A stretch of DNA of 64,000 nucleotides from Bathymodiolus brooksi (GCA_963680875.1 OY804588.1:75540829-75604828); one strand, 5' to 3'. Counted from the first letter of the stretch, positions 1 through 11,323 are shown. Program-made: numbers and translations. Notes: a model not told the origin generated them from the sequence alone.

Positions 1-167
1 AATCACTCACTCACTGCAGTGACGAGAAAACTATCATTTTGTAGCTGACCAGCCAATATTTTTTTATGTGTAATTAAGTTTCTATGAAAAAATATTTAGC
101 CAATTGAAACAAAAACAGACATTTTGTAAAGCATATTTGACGAAGCAACTGTATTCAACTTCCGGGT

Positions 168-620
168 GACATTAGTGAAGCAGGAACTGGTTACTCTTCC
201 ATATCACAGTGTTCACCCCTGGTTTTTAGTGGGGATCGTATTGCTCAATCTTAAGGTGGTACCATACACTTCAGGTAAAATTTTATCTGCTCGTTTAATT
301 TTCTTATTTTTTTGGCAGTGTGTTTGAATATATCCACTGTAATATATATCAAAATTTTAACAAATTCCAACCAACAGAATCGGAGCTATAAATTCACTAG
401 CCACATAGCAGCTTTTCTCTCTGTGGTTTTATTGATCACCGAGATGCTTGAAATCTGCATACAAACATCATATGATCAAAACGTTCAACTGAATTTTAAG
501 AGTTATCTCCCTGTAGTGTATGGTACCACCTTAAGTTTTCTATTTAGAGTTTTGCAGGTCACTGTCTTTTTGTCCTTATTCTTTTGGCCATTGTATTGTC
601 TGTGGTATAGTCAAACATTT
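168..620 (+). mobile_element. Penelope-like 3' tail copy, interrupted by a MITE
   Basis: The two flanks (about 168-250 and 531-620) match, in order, the dispersed tail seen at 856-1010, 38205-38320 and elsewhere. The shared landmarks are a 'gaagcaggaactg' block, 'tttttagtggggat/ttcgt', 'gttgctcaatc', 'gttttctat' and 'cttttggccattg.gttgtctg'. At 29.7-30.1 kb and 37.6-37.9 kb the same tail directly follows degraded reverse-transcriptase coding sequence, which ties it to that element. The copy is split at TTAA by the insertion at 255-530. Confidence 0.65.
251..534. mobile_element. piggyBac-type MITE with TTAA duplication
   Basis: TTAA flanks both sides (251-254 and 531-534). Inside are 21-bp terminal inverted repeats beginning GGTGGTACCATACACT, with one mismatch (T/A) before CAGG. 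The 276-bp body has no transposase. TTAA target duplication is characteristic of piggyBac transposons. Removing the insert joins 'gctcaatc' to 'ttaagttttcta', which restores the tail repeat it sits in. A 113-codon open frame across 312-653 is made from this MITE plus flank and is not a gene. Confidence 0.8.
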
Positions 621-855
621 CGTCCGAATAAAAGAAACCCTATTACATATTAATGACCACCAAGGTAACATGTCTGCCAAGTTTGCCTCTAATTGTCCCT
701 GTTCTCGATAAAGATTAAAATTATTATGAAACATTAAAAGACACAGTGAAAGTGATGACAATACCTACCACATAACTAGCTGTAAAAACACAATCCACTG
801 CTGTCAAAACATAAGCTTCCTAACACAGAAATAACAGCGAGAGAAACTTTGGAAA

Positions 856-1010
856 TGTAGTGGAGCAGGAAATAAATACCCTTCTGGAGTACCTGAGTTT
901 ACTCCAGTTTTTTTTAGGGATTTGTGTTGCTTATTCTTCAGTTTTGTATAGAGTTGCTTTGTAGATAGATTATTGTCAGTCTTTTTTCTTGAAGTCCTTG
1001 TATTGTCTGT
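856..1010 (+). mobile_element. Penelope-like 3' tail, solo copy
   Basis: A diverged copy of the 168-620 tail. It keeps the order of a 'gtggagcaggaa' block, 'cctgagtttactccagtttt', 'gtgttgctt' and 'ttgaagtccttgtattgtctg'. No coding sequence is attached. Confidence 0.6.
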
Positions 1011-1049
1011 TATGAAAAGAAAGTTTAAACAGTGATGGTGAAAATTCCA

Positions 1050-2220
1050 CCAATATCAACAACTAGAGGCTCCCAGGAGCCTGTATAGCTCACCTGGGTA
1101 TAATAATAACATCAGTCAATAAACTTTTAAACCAAACATTGTCATGATTGTAGGAATATATGGTTAGTATGGTCTACCAAAGGACTATTGTTACCAAGAT
1201 TGGTTCCAATTAGCTGAACAGTTTCTGAAAAGAAGATGGACAAAGTATTTCCCATAGGGTCCTATGTTAAACCCTAGTCCCATGGAGGCAGCCATCCTGG
1301 ATGGCAGTGGACCTGTCAGAAGTAGACACCTTGGTGATGATTCAAGCCAAGTTTGGTTTAAATTGGCCCAGAAGTTTCTGAGAACAGACGATGACGACAT
1401 TGTTGTCGGACATTTTCAACTGTGGGAACTTTTTTGTAGATCTTGACATGCTGAACATTTGTGCAATTTAAACTTTCCCTCTATCTCCAATAGTTTTTGA
1501 GATATAAGATGAAAGTATTAAAATTTAGAACATTTGATGAAAAAAGGGCAAGAACTCCAAAATGGGCAATGGGATTTACTTAAAAATTGCAGGGAGGGTA
1601 GATCTTGACATGCTGCACATTTTTGCAATTTAAACTTAACCTTATAGTTTTTGAAATACAAGACGAAAAGTATTAACATTTTAAAAATTTGATGAAAAAA
1701 GGGCAATAACTCCAAAATGGGTACTCGGATTTACTTCAAATCTTGACATGCTGAACATGTTTGCAATTATACTTAACCTCTATCTCTTATAGTTATCGAA
1801 ATATAAGACGAAAAATATTAAAATTTTGATGAAAAAAGGGCAATAACTCCAAGATGGGTAATCAGATTTTCTTCAAAAATGCAGGGTAGTTAGATCTTGC
1901 TGTGCTGATCATTTTTACCCTGTCAGATTTCTGATATTATTAACGGTTTTTTAGATATTACCCAAAAACCTGTAATTTTACCATATGTTCTATTTTTAGT
2001 AACAGTGGCCATGTTGATTGGTGCACGGCATCACCGGACACAATTTTGAAACTAGACACCCTAGTGATGATTCAGACCAAGTTTGATTCCAATTGGTCCA
2101 GTAGTTTCAGAGGAGAAGATCTTTGAAAAAGTTTACGATGTACGACGACGACGGACGCAAAGTGATGGCAATAGCTCGCATGGCCCTTTGAACTATCACC
2201 TCTCACCATAACTCAATGAA
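1050..2220. repeat. Dispersed repeat with an internal three-copy tandem
   Basis: Between 1440 and 1890 a ~150-165 bp segment recurs three times, each starting 'atcttgacatgctg(aa/ca)cat' and including 'gatgaaaaaagggcaa.aactccaa'. The surrounding sequence (1195-1440 and 2030-2200) repeats the theme 'ccaagtttg.tt..aattgg.ccag.agtttc'. It ends near 'gatggcaatagctcgcatggcc', resembling the block ending at 6180. It looks like a noncoding dispersed element; I cannot name it. Confidence 0.55.
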
Positions 2221-2332
2221 CATAAAAAAGACAACAATCTTATGATGTTGGAAATCTAGATTCTGGCTTGGGATAAGAACAAAAATGTGGCAGGTTAAAC
2301 CTCCATTTACAGCTTCTGAATAACTACAATCC

Positions 2333-3990
2333 ATACCCTCCCTCTTTAGTTTTATGTGTATGTTTTGTAGATCTTTGTTTTGTCCTTTTTCTTTTGGCCA
2401 TTGAGTTGTCTGCTCTTCTTAAATTTACAGATTCTGATTACCTCCCTTTGGTATCTTTTGACCATTGAGTTGTCTGTCCTTCTTAAATTTACAGATTCTG
2501 ATTATCTCCCTTTGGTATCTTTTGACCATTGAGTTGTCTGTCCTTCTTAAATTTACAGATTCTGATTACCCCTTTGGTATCTTTTGACCATTGAGTTGTC
2601 TGTCCTTCTTAAATTTACAGATTCTGATTACCCCTTTGGTATCTTTTGACCATTGAGTTGTCTGTCCTTAAATTTACAGATTCTGATTACCCCTTTGGTA
2701 TCTTTTGGCCATTGAGTTGTCTGTCCTTAAATTTACAGATTCTGATTACCCCTTTGGTATCTTTTGGCCATTGAGTTGTCTGTCCTTCTTAAATTTACAG
2801 ATTCTGATTACCCCTTTGGTATCTTTTGACCATTGAGTTGTCTGTCCTTCTTAAATTTACAGATTCTGATTACCCCTTTGGTATCTTTTGGCCATTGAGT
2901 TGTCTGTCCTTCTTAAATTTACAGATTCTGATTACCCCTTTGGTATCTTTTGACCATTGAGTTGTCTGTCCTTCTTAAATTTACAGATTCTGATTACCCC
3001 TTTGGTATCTTTTGGCCATTGAGTTGTCTGTCCTTCTTAAATTTACAGATTCTGATTACCCCTTTGGTATCTTTTGACCATTGAGTTGTCTGTCCTTCTT
3101 AAATTTACAGATTCCGATTACCCCTTTGGTATCTTTTGGCCATTGAGTTGTCTGTCCTTAAATTTACAGATTCTGATTACCCCTTTGGTATCTTTTGACC
3201 ATTGAGTTGTCTGTCCTTCTTAAATTTACAGATTCTGATTACCCCTTTGGTATCTTTTGGCCATTGAGTTGTCTGTCCTTCTTAAATTTACAGATTCTGA
3301 TTACCCCTTTGGTATCTTTTGGCCATTGAGTTGTCTGTCCTTAAATTTACAGATTCTGATTACCCCTTTGGTATCTTTTGGCCATTGAGTTGTCTGTCCT
3401 TCTTAAATTTACAGATTCTGATTACCCCTTTGGTATCTTTTGGCCATTGAGTTGTCTGTCCTTAAATTTACAGATTCTGATTACCCCTTTGGTATCTTTT
3501 GGCCATTGAGTTGTCTGTCCTTCTTAAATTTACAGATTCTGATTACCCCTTTGGTATCTTTTGACCATTGAGTTGTCTGTCCTTCTTAAATTTACAGATT
3601 CTGATTACCCCTTTGGTATCTTTTGGCCATTATGTTGTCTGTCCTTAAATTTACAGATTCTGATTACCCCTTTGGTATCTTTTGACCATTGAGTTGTCTG
3701 TCCTTCTTAAATTTACAGATTCTGATTACCCCTTTGGTATCTTTTGGCCATTATGTTGTCTGTCCTTAAATTTACAGATTCTGATTACCCCTTTGGTATC
3801 TTTTGACCATTGAGTTGTCTGTCCTTCTTAAATTTACAGATTCTGATTACCCCTTTGGTATCTTTTGACCATTGAGTTGTCTGTCCTTCTTAAATTTACA
3901 GATTCTGATTACCCCTTTGGTATCTTTTGGCCACTGAGTTGTCTGTCCTTAAATTTACAGATTCTGATTACCCCTTTGGTATCTTCATAC
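2333..3990 (+). repeat. ~58-62 bp minisatellite grown from the Penelope-like tail
   Basis: About 27 copies of a unit running 'ttttggccattgagttgtct', 'gtccttcttaaatttacaga', 'ttctgattacccctttggta', 'tc'. A minority variant lacks 'ctt' after 'gtcc', and another alternates ggcc/gacc. The unit equals the last ~60 bp of the tail (compare 13870-13930 and 38636-38690). The first copy is preceded at 2340-2390 by the correct upstream tail sequence ('tttagttttatgtgtatgttttgtagatc'-like). Unit length is not constant modulo 3 and no long frame exists. Confidence 0.9.
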
Positions 3991-4170
3991 TCTTCTTCCA
4001 ACAGGAACAAATCTTATAAATCTTGATTACCTGTATGTTTTATTGAACACAAATTTAAATGCATTGATTCAAGCAGTACATTACATTGCATAGTCATCGA
4101 CGTCACAGAAAAGCTTGCAATAGTATCAGTATAAAAATATGATATGTTGCACAAATAATACAAAATAAGA

Positions 4171-4354
4171 TACAGTCCAACCTGCCAATGTGGTCTCCTC
4201 TATTAAGCAGTCACCTGTATTAAAAGTCACCCTTTTCTTGTCCTGTCCTAGATAATTTCACATAGATTGAACCTTTTTAACAGGTCACCTGTCTTATAAG
4301 GCCACTTTTTTTCCTTCCCCCCAAAGGTGACCTTTTAATACAAGTTTGACTGTA
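4171..4354. mobile_element. Tc1/mariner-type MITE
   Basis: TA followed by CAGTCCAACCTG at the left and CAAGTTTGACTG followed by TA at the right give short terminal inverted repeats flanked by a TA dinucleotide, the Tc1/mariner target. The body carries 'ggtcacctg' and 'aggtgaccttttaatacaag' motifs in both orientations. A sibling lies at 54711-54898. Confidence 0.6.
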
Positions 4355-4380
4355 TATATGAATGAAATAAAAAAAAAAAT

Positions 4381-4386
4381 TGTTTA
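4381..4386 (-). promoter_or_regulatory. Possible polyadenylation signal
   Basis: AATAAA-type hexamer on the minus strand within 'aaaataaaca', about 35 bases beyond the stop of the candidate terminal exon 4419-4627. The region is AT-rich, so chance occurrence is likely. Confidence 0.25.
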
Positions 4387-4418
4387 TTTTACAATATAAT
4401 GAGAGGTTGCTGGAAATA

Positions 4419-4627
4419 CTATGCATATGCTTTATCAGATACAATAAATGAACATAAAACATTCCTATCTAAAAATGTAATTGTTTGTTTGATATCTACA
4501 TAGGAGGGGACATTGATTATCCAGTAGCTTTTGTTGTTGACATGCCACTGGTCTTGGGTCACACCCCCTATTTCCTCCTCAACTGCTAAGGGTTTCATAA
4601 ACCTATCCACGGCCAGTCTTTTCACTG
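4419..4627 (-). CDS. Candidate terminal exon of an unidentified gene
   Basis: On the minus strand a good acceptor ('cttcatttctag') precedes an open stretch of about 68 codons that opens in only one phase and ends in a stop. The peptide begins VKRLAVDRFMKPLAVEEEIG and continues with WHVNNKSYWIINVPSYVD; it is charged and not low-complexity. A potential AATAAA follows. It cannot be an alternative last exon of the six-exon gene upstream, because that gene's junctions are all phase 0 and phase 0 here gives an immediate TGA. I do not recognise the product and find no partner exon between 4.7 and 8.3 kb. It may be a chance frame. Confidence 0.35.
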
Positions 4628-4889
4628 CTAGAAATGAAGATAACCTTAACCTATATCAGATATATAATAAAATCATTTTCATACATGTAGGTTTACAAAT
4701 TATTAATTAGCGAACTACAACCTTAATACAAGACCATCTGCAAAAAAAAATATTGTACATTTTTGGGGGTTTATTTGTGTTAACCTGACCTTACAACTGT
4801 AAAATGTGGCAGGTAGATTTAGAAATATTATTTTTAATTCCATTATCTAAAAAAAATCTTACTTTATTGTCAATTGTAAAAAAATATAT

Positions 4890-5135
4890 ATAGAAACAAG
4901 GGCAACGCAAAGCGTGGCATATCCCCTAGCCTTAAAATTTGACCCGGTGACCTTGACCTTTGACCTTGAAAATCATAAGGGTTCCAGATTCTCTTAAGGA
5001 CTAAGTATGTACCAAGTTTGGTCAAAACCATTGAAGGATGTTGATTCTAGAGTGCTAACAAAGGTGTTACGGAAGGACGGAATGATGGTAGCATTACTAT
5101 ATCCCTTCGCAACTTCGTTAGCAAGGGGATAAAAA
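4890..5135. repeat. Dispersed repeat with clustered nuclear-receptor half-sites
   Basis: Starts near 'acaagggcaacgcaaagcgt' and ends with the partly complementary 'ccttcgcaacttcgttagca'. It contains TGACCT at 4948-4953, 4954-4959 and 4961-4966, a DR0 followed by a DR1 arrangement. No open frame. The layout is that of a short dispersed element. Confidence 0.4.
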
Positions 5136-5570
5136 AAGTTTTTGTTGGCATTTGTGAAAAAAATTATTTGTGGTTAAGAGGAGTTGTGGATCAGCAGGCT
5201 TTTCAATAAGGGGCAGTACCAGGTACAGAGCTGTATAAGATATTCATGAAAGTTGTTAAATTTGGATAAAAAGTACCACCTGTAAATAGTGAAGTACTGG
5301 TACACTTGAAAAATATTAAAAGTCCTGGATCAGTCAGGTTACTGCCATTTATAATTAATTTACAGATCGTTGTTCAACTAGAATATTGTTGTAAGCATGC
5401 ATACATTTGTATATACATTGACATTGTGGTAAAAAAAATACATAAATAGAAGAAAAAGACCATTAACAATCAAAATAATATCTGTCATGGATTATCATAA
5501 TAATACAAAACTTGTTACCCCTTTGAAAACAAAAAAACATTGTTTTATGCTTTTTCACATAATGTTACAT

Positions 5571-5712
5571 GACCTGAGTGGCATTCCAACTCCCATTGTT
5601 AGTGGTGATAGGCACCGATTGCATAGGTAGTTATAAATTCAACTACCATACGATCATGTTCACGACGGCCCCACAAAGCCACATATCAAGTAAAGGAAGA
5701 CAATATTTATAT
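5571..5712 (-). mobile_element. Partial SINE (head half) with flank
   Basis: Carries the tRNA-like head of the SINE family in reverse ('gtggtgataggcaccgattg', then 'cataggtagtt', then 'accatacgatca' and 'acggcc'). It ends in 'tcaagtaaaggaagacaata', which recurs after the next SINE at 5981-6005. This is a tandem duplication of head plus flank, about 295 bp apart. Confidence 0.55.
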
Positions 5713-5981
5713 ACGTTTAGCATGGTTTAGGTTTATGGTGTTTAATGCCACTTTCAACAATATTTCAGTTATATCGTGGTGGTCAGTTTTATTGGTGGAG
5801 GAAACCACAGTGCCCGGAGAAAACCACACACCTGCTGCAAGTCACTGACAAACTTTAACACATAAAGTTGCATCGAGTTCACCTCACCTGAGCGGGGTTC
5901 AAACTCACAACGTTAGTGGTGATAAGCACTGACTGCATAGGTAGTTGTAAATCAAACGACCATACGATCACGACGGCCGCT
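5713..5981 (-). mobile_element. tRNA-derived SINE (CGGAGAAAACC core family)
   Basis: Read on the minus strand: head with a B-box-like 'gagtttgaacccc', body, core 'ggttttctccg' near 5810-5825, then 'ccaccaataaaactgaccac', then the 3' end 'cattaaacaccataaac'. The core resembles the conserved central domain described for metazoan Meta-SINEs (established knowledge of the family; assignment is inference). Other copies are at 11609-11857, 12471-12734, 18223-18482, 37929-38032 and 63648-63752. Confidence 0.75.
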
Positions 5982-6059
5982 CAAGTAAAGGAAGACAATA
6001 TTGATATAGGAGATTCAATAATAAATATATAATATCATTTTCTTCTGTGTCATGTATAT

Positions 6060-6180
6060 ATATACAATTTGGAGAATGTCAAAAGTATGAAAGGTAACGG
6101 ACAGGTGACAGACTCCAAGTGATGTCAAAAGCTCACATGACTATTTGGATGGGTCAGGTGAGCTAAAAAGAGATTTGTGT
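6060..6180. repeat. Dispersed repeat end ('caggtgagctaaaa')
   Basis: Short block with 'gtaacggacaggtgacagac' and 'gtgatgtcaaaagctcacat', ending 'caggtgagctaaaa'. Its wording matches the end of the 1050-2220 repeat ('gtgatggcaatagctcgcat'). Confidence 0.4.
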
Positions 6181-6509
6181 AGTGTAATTTTAAAAGGTTA
6201 TATGTTAAATGAATGCACGAATCTGTATCTCCCACCTGGTTGTAAATGGTCTGTTTTATAATTATTCAATCATCAATTAGAGTTTTTCATCCAATCACAT
6301 GCCATTCAGGGATTTAACCAGGATTCTGAGACCATTAGTCACTTCTGCGGAACATATTTTTTTTTTTGATAATGAGCTTAATCTTATAATCACTTACGTT
6401 ACCTTATTGGTTAGTAATGGAGATTGAAAACCTCCTAGGATGGGAACATACTCTGCAAATTAACAACCAACTGATAAAACATAACATTGCCACTATTTTG
6501 ATCTCAATA

Positions 6510-6838
6510 CCACACAAATTGTAACCCCCCCCCCCTTTTTGAAATATTACTGTGCTTTGGTCTAATACCACACAAACTGTAAATACCCCCTCCCCCACCC
6601 TTTTTGAAATATTACTGTGCTTTGGTCTAATACCACACAAATTGTAAATACCCCCTCCCCCACCCTTTTTGAAATATTACTGTGCTTTGGTCTAATACCA
6701 CACAAACTGTAAATACCCCCTCCCCCACCCTTTTTGAAATATTACTGTGCTTTGGTCTAATACCACACAAATTGTAAATACCCCCTCCCCCACCCTTTTT
6801 GAAATGTTACTGTGCTTTGGTCTAATACCACAACAATT
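6510..6838. repeat. ~64-bp minisatellite, five copies
   Basis: Five units of 'attgtaaataccccctcccc' followed by 'caccctttttgaaatattac' and 'tgtgctttggtctaatacca' with 'cacaa'. The first copy has a longer C-run (6527-6535). Units alternate attgtaa/actgtaa in a two-unit pattern. Confidence 0.9.
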
Positions 6839-6839
6839 G

Positions 6840-8022
6840 TAATAACTCATATTTGTGTAGTCTTCAGCAGAAAAAAAAATTCTGCCAGTTTGACCAATGG
6901 CAATGGTCCAACTTCTATCTAGATTCTTTGTAGGATATCAGTATAGAACAAACTTCAAAAACTGAAGCATATTCTAAAATAAATAATTATTTCTCAGACC
7001 TCATAATCAAATTGCAACAATTGGAATAAAAATACTGTAGTTATTTTTATTTAATTGCAGACACGTGTCTGTTTGTAAATAGTTCTATAAATAGAACGCA
7101 ATTGTTACCCGGATATGATGCTGATCAATAAAAAAAAAAAAAATTATATGCATCCTCGTGCAGTGCATTTCAACGAATTGAATGGCCAACCTTTGCATAT
7201 AAATGAAATATAAAATATGAGAACTAAGATTTCATTTCACAGAAATGAGAATAAATACATCAAAAGTTCGTTTGGTTAAAAGTAGCTTTGGAATTGCGAA
7301 CTCCTGTTGATCGCGTCATTTAAAAAAAAAAAGTTTCTTCAAAGGGCGTCCTTGGCTTCTTTAATCAAAGTTATGACTTTTCGAGAAAATCACTTTCAAA
7401 ATACTTAATGGATACGATAGATTTCAATAAACATGATATCGACATTTTCATAAATTTGGCAAAAATAGTTCGTTATGGCAGACATTGAGACGAATCGTGC
7501 CATGAATGACGATTACTATTAATTATATGCGAAATTGCGTCCATATGACGATTACAAAAATATGTCCACTTTAAATACATACTGTGGCATTTTGACTACA
7601 TGTCATAACTATAAAACAATTATTATCGTTGATTGAATTCTTTGTCCAGGTGAGATCAAAGATTATGCAATCAAAACAAAATTTCTATAATCCATTGATT
7701 GGCTTGTAACATGTAATAAAATTGTCATTGTAGTGACTAATTAGTTTTAATCAGCAATGAAGAAGAATGGATTGTTACAAATTTTTTTTTTTACAATTTT
7801 TTGAAAATTCAGGTGACGAATTGGGTACGGGAAATACTCGTCACTTTCGAAAATCAATCGTCAATGACGAAAGTGACGAGCACTAGCTAAATCACTGCCA
7901 TTATTTCCCATGGTTGCCATAGTAGATGTCAGGGCCATGTTTTTGTTAGAAAGACTATTGATAGTTCTTGGTTTTGTTTCCACCAGCCCCCATAGTGTTG
8001 AGGCGAGGATTAAAATTGGAAT
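6840..8022. other. Noncoding stretch, one stem-loop
   Basis: AT-rich with no supported exon. The only structure seen is a 13-bp perfect inverted repeat, CTCGTCACTTTCG at 7837-7849 and its complement at 7868-7880, separated by 18 bases. Confidence 0.5.
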
Positions 8023-8028
8023 TTTATT
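8023..8028 (-). promoter_or_regulatory. Candidate poly(A) signal of the six-exon gene
   Basis: AATAAA on the minus strand, about 310 bases beyond the stop at 8337. A plausible 3' UTR length; position only, no expression evidence. Confidence 0.4.
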
Positions 8029-8336
8029 TTACACATAATGTATACAGACGAGTTAAAAATGAAATCATCTACATGATAAAATGGGAAGTCCTAAAACTAA
8101 TCTAACAAATCTGATATGTAAAACCTGAAGAAAATATTTTCCTGAACACAAATTTTGACTGCAATGAAAAATGAATGTGAAAGATATATTGAGTCTTTCC
8201 TTTTTCCAGAAAACAAAATTGATAAGATGGTTGAAGGATAACTATCTTTTGATTTTGAGCATAATCAAATTCAGCAGTTTAGTCTTATGTTTTGGTGACA
8301 AGTTTCCTCAGTTGTATTTTCGCCAGCTGATATCAT

Positions 8337-8531
8337 TCAATCTTCTGTCTTAGTGATGAGCTTCCTCAGTTCTATTTTAGCCAGCTTCATCATGTTAGGA
8401 ATATCACTTGCCAGAAGTGCATTAACAGCAGTGAGGGCAACAAAACTCATTCCATAATACAAGTGCCACTGAGAGAACACCTTAGTAAATATCTGACAGA
8501 ACGCCATCGTCAGTAAGAAGAATGTGGATGC
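8337..8531 (-). CDS. Exon 6 (C-terminal) of the six-exon membrane protein
   Basis: Acceptor AG at 8532-8533 ('atttcag'), then 64 codons and TGA at 8337-8339. It opens ASTFFLLTMAFCQIFTKVFS, then QWHLYYGMSFVALTAVNALL, and ends in a charged tail rich in K/E/R (KLAKIELRKLITKTED). Two hydrophobic helices and a cytosolic-looking tail. It parallels exon 3 but is longer by one helix and the tail. Confidence 0.85.
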   Translation of the reverse strand, partial: ASTFFLLTMAFCQIFTKVFSQWHLYYGMSFVALTAVNALLASDIPNMMKLAKIELRKLITKTED

Positions 8532-8785
8532 CTGAAATACAATTTTAATAGTTTTATTAAATAAATTATTAATTCACAAATTAATGAATAGTTGTGAAAT
8601 TGATCAAGTTGTTGTAAAGAATAGATATCAAAAACCGCTCGTAGCCATCGGCTGTCGACCATACTCGTTAAATAAATGACAGAAGTAAATAACAAAATAT
8701 TCAAAAATATTTCTAACACATTCTATGGTGAGAAATTATAGAGATAACAATTTACTCAAAATAGAATTACAGTCATTGAATTGTA

Positions 8786-11323
8786 TATGTTTAAACAGTG
8801 TACACTGTACACGTCATGTATTAAACAGTGTACACCGTATACGTCATGTATTAAACAGTGTACACCGTACACGTCATGTATTAAACAGTGTACACTGTAC
8901 ATGTCATGTATTAAACAGTGTACAGCATACACATCATGTATTAAACAGTGTACATCGTACACATCATGTATTAAACAGTGTACATCGTACACATCATGTA
9001 TTAAACAGTGTACATCGTACACGTCATGTATTAAACAGTGTATACTGTACACGTCATGTATTAAACAGTGTATACTGTACACGTCATGTATTAAACAGTG
9101 TACACCGTACACGTCATGTATTAAACAGTGTACACGTCATGTATTAAACAGTGTACACCGTACACGTCATGTATTAAACAGTGTACACCGTACACGTCAT
9201 GTATTAAACAGTGTACATCGTACACATCATGTATTAAACAGTGTACATCGTACACGTCATGTATTAAACAGTGTACACCGTACACGTCATGTATTAAACA
9301 GTGTACACCGTACACGTCATGTATTAAACAGTGTACACCGTACACATCAAGTATTAAACAGTGTACATCGTACACGTCATGTATTAAACAGTGTACACCA
9401 TACACATCATGTATTAAACAGTGTACACTGTACACATCATGTATTAAACAGTGTACATCGTACACGTCATGTATTAAACAGTGTACATCGTACACATCAT
9501 GTATTAAACAGTGTATACTGTACACGTCATGTATTAAACAGTGTACACCGTACACATCATGTATTAAACAGTGTACACCGTACACATCATGTATTAAACA
9601 GTGTACACCGTACACGTCATGTATTAAACAGTGTACACCGTACACGTCATGTATTAAACAGTGTACATCGTACACGTCATGTATTAAACAGTGTACATCG
9701 TACACGTCATGTATTAAACAGTGTACACCGTACACGTCATGTATTAAACAGTGTACACCGTACACATCATGTATTAAACAGTATACACCGTACACATCAT
9801 GTATTAAACAGTGTACACCGTACACGTCATGTATTAAACAGTGTACACCGTACACGTCATGTATTAAACAGTGTACACCGTACACGTCATGTATTAAACA
9901 GTGTACACCGTACACGTCATGTATTAAACAGTGTACACCGTACACGTCATGTATTAAACAGTGTACACCGTACACGTCATGTATTAAACAGTGTACACGT
10001 CATGTATTAAACAGTGTACACCGTACACGTCATGTATTAAACAGTGTACACCGTACACGTCATGTATTAAACAGTGTACATCGTACACATCATGTATTAA
10101 ACAGTGTACACCGTACACGTCATGTATTAAACAGTGTACACGTCATGTATTAAACAGTGTACACCGTACACATCATGTATTAAACAGTGTACACCGTACA
10201 CGTCATGTATTAAACAGTGTACACCGTACACATCATGTATTAAACAGTGTACACCGTACACGTCATGTATTAAACAGTGTACACCGTACACATCATGTAT
10301 TAAACAGTGTACACGTACACGTCATGTATTAAACAGTGTACACCGTACACGTCATGTATTAAACAGTGTACACCATACACGTCATGTATTAAACAGTGTA
10401 CACCGTACACGTCATGTATTAAACAGTGTACACCGTACACGTCATGTATTAAACAGTGTACACTGTACACATCATGTATTAAACAGTGTACACCGTACAC
10501 GTCATGTATTAAACAGTGTACACCGTACACGTCATGTATTAAACAGTGTACACCGTACACATCATGTATTAAACAGTGTACACCGTACACGTCATGTATT
10601 AAACAGTGTACACCGTACACGTCATGTATTAAACAGTGTACACCGTACACGTCATGTATTAAACAGTGTACACCGTACACGTCATGTATTAAACAGTGTA
10701 CACCGTACACGTCATGTATTAAACAGTGTACACCGTACACATCATGTATTAAACAGTGTACACCATACACGTCATGTATTAAACAGTGTACACATCATGT
10801 ATTAAACAGTGTACACCGTACACGTCATGTATTAAACAGTGTACACCGTACACGTCATGTATTAAACAGTGTACATCGTACACGTCATGTATTAAACAGT
10901 GTACATCGTACACGTCATGTATTAAACAGTGTACATCGTACACGTCATGTATTAAACAGTGTACACCGTACACGTCATGTATTAAACAGTGTACATCGTA
11001 CACGTCATGTATTAAACAGTGTACATCGTACACGTCATGTATTAAACAGTGTACATCGTACACGTCATGTATTAAACAGTGTACATCGTACACGTCATGT
11101 ATTAAACAGTGTACACCGTACACGTCATGTATTAAACAGTGTACATCGTACACATCATGTATTAAACAGTGTACACCGTACACATCATGTATTAAACAGT
11201 GTACACCGTACACATCATGTATTAAACAGTGTACATCGTACACATCATGTATTAAACAGTGTACATCGTACACATCATGTATTAAACAGTGTACATCGTA
11301 CACATCATGTATTAAACAGTGTA
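8786..11323. repeat. 30-bp minisatellite, ~84 copies, in intron 5
   Basis: Unit 'tgtattaaacagtgtacacc' plus 'gtacacgtca'. Variable sites are c/t in acC/Tcg and g/a in acG/Atca. Each full unit contains GTGTAC, three bases, GTACAC, a 6-bp hairpin. Short units lacking 10 bp of that hairpin occur near 9130, 9991, 10135 and 10786, and a 26-bp form near 10307. Because 30 is divisible by 3, open frames of 100-400 codons appear on both strands; they read HRTRHVLNSV or YGVHCLIHDV periodically and stop or switch at the short units. It lies wholly in an intron, which argues against coding. Confidence 0.95.

Noticed and set aside
312..653. A 113-codon frame with hydrophobic stretches that looks like a transmembrane exon after a good acceptor
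   Set aside because: It lies across a TTAA-flanked MITE and the retroelement tail; excision of the MITE explains the sequence completely.
5690..6005. 22-bp direct repeat flanking a SINE as a target-site duplication
   Set aside because: The similarity extends well into the adjoining SINE head, so it is a tandem duplication.
8786..11323. Regular 30-bp repeats resembling a CRISPR array, or proteins of HRTRHVLNSV repeats
   Set aside because: No unique spacers, eukaryotic intron context, and frames open on both strands only because 30 is divisible by three.
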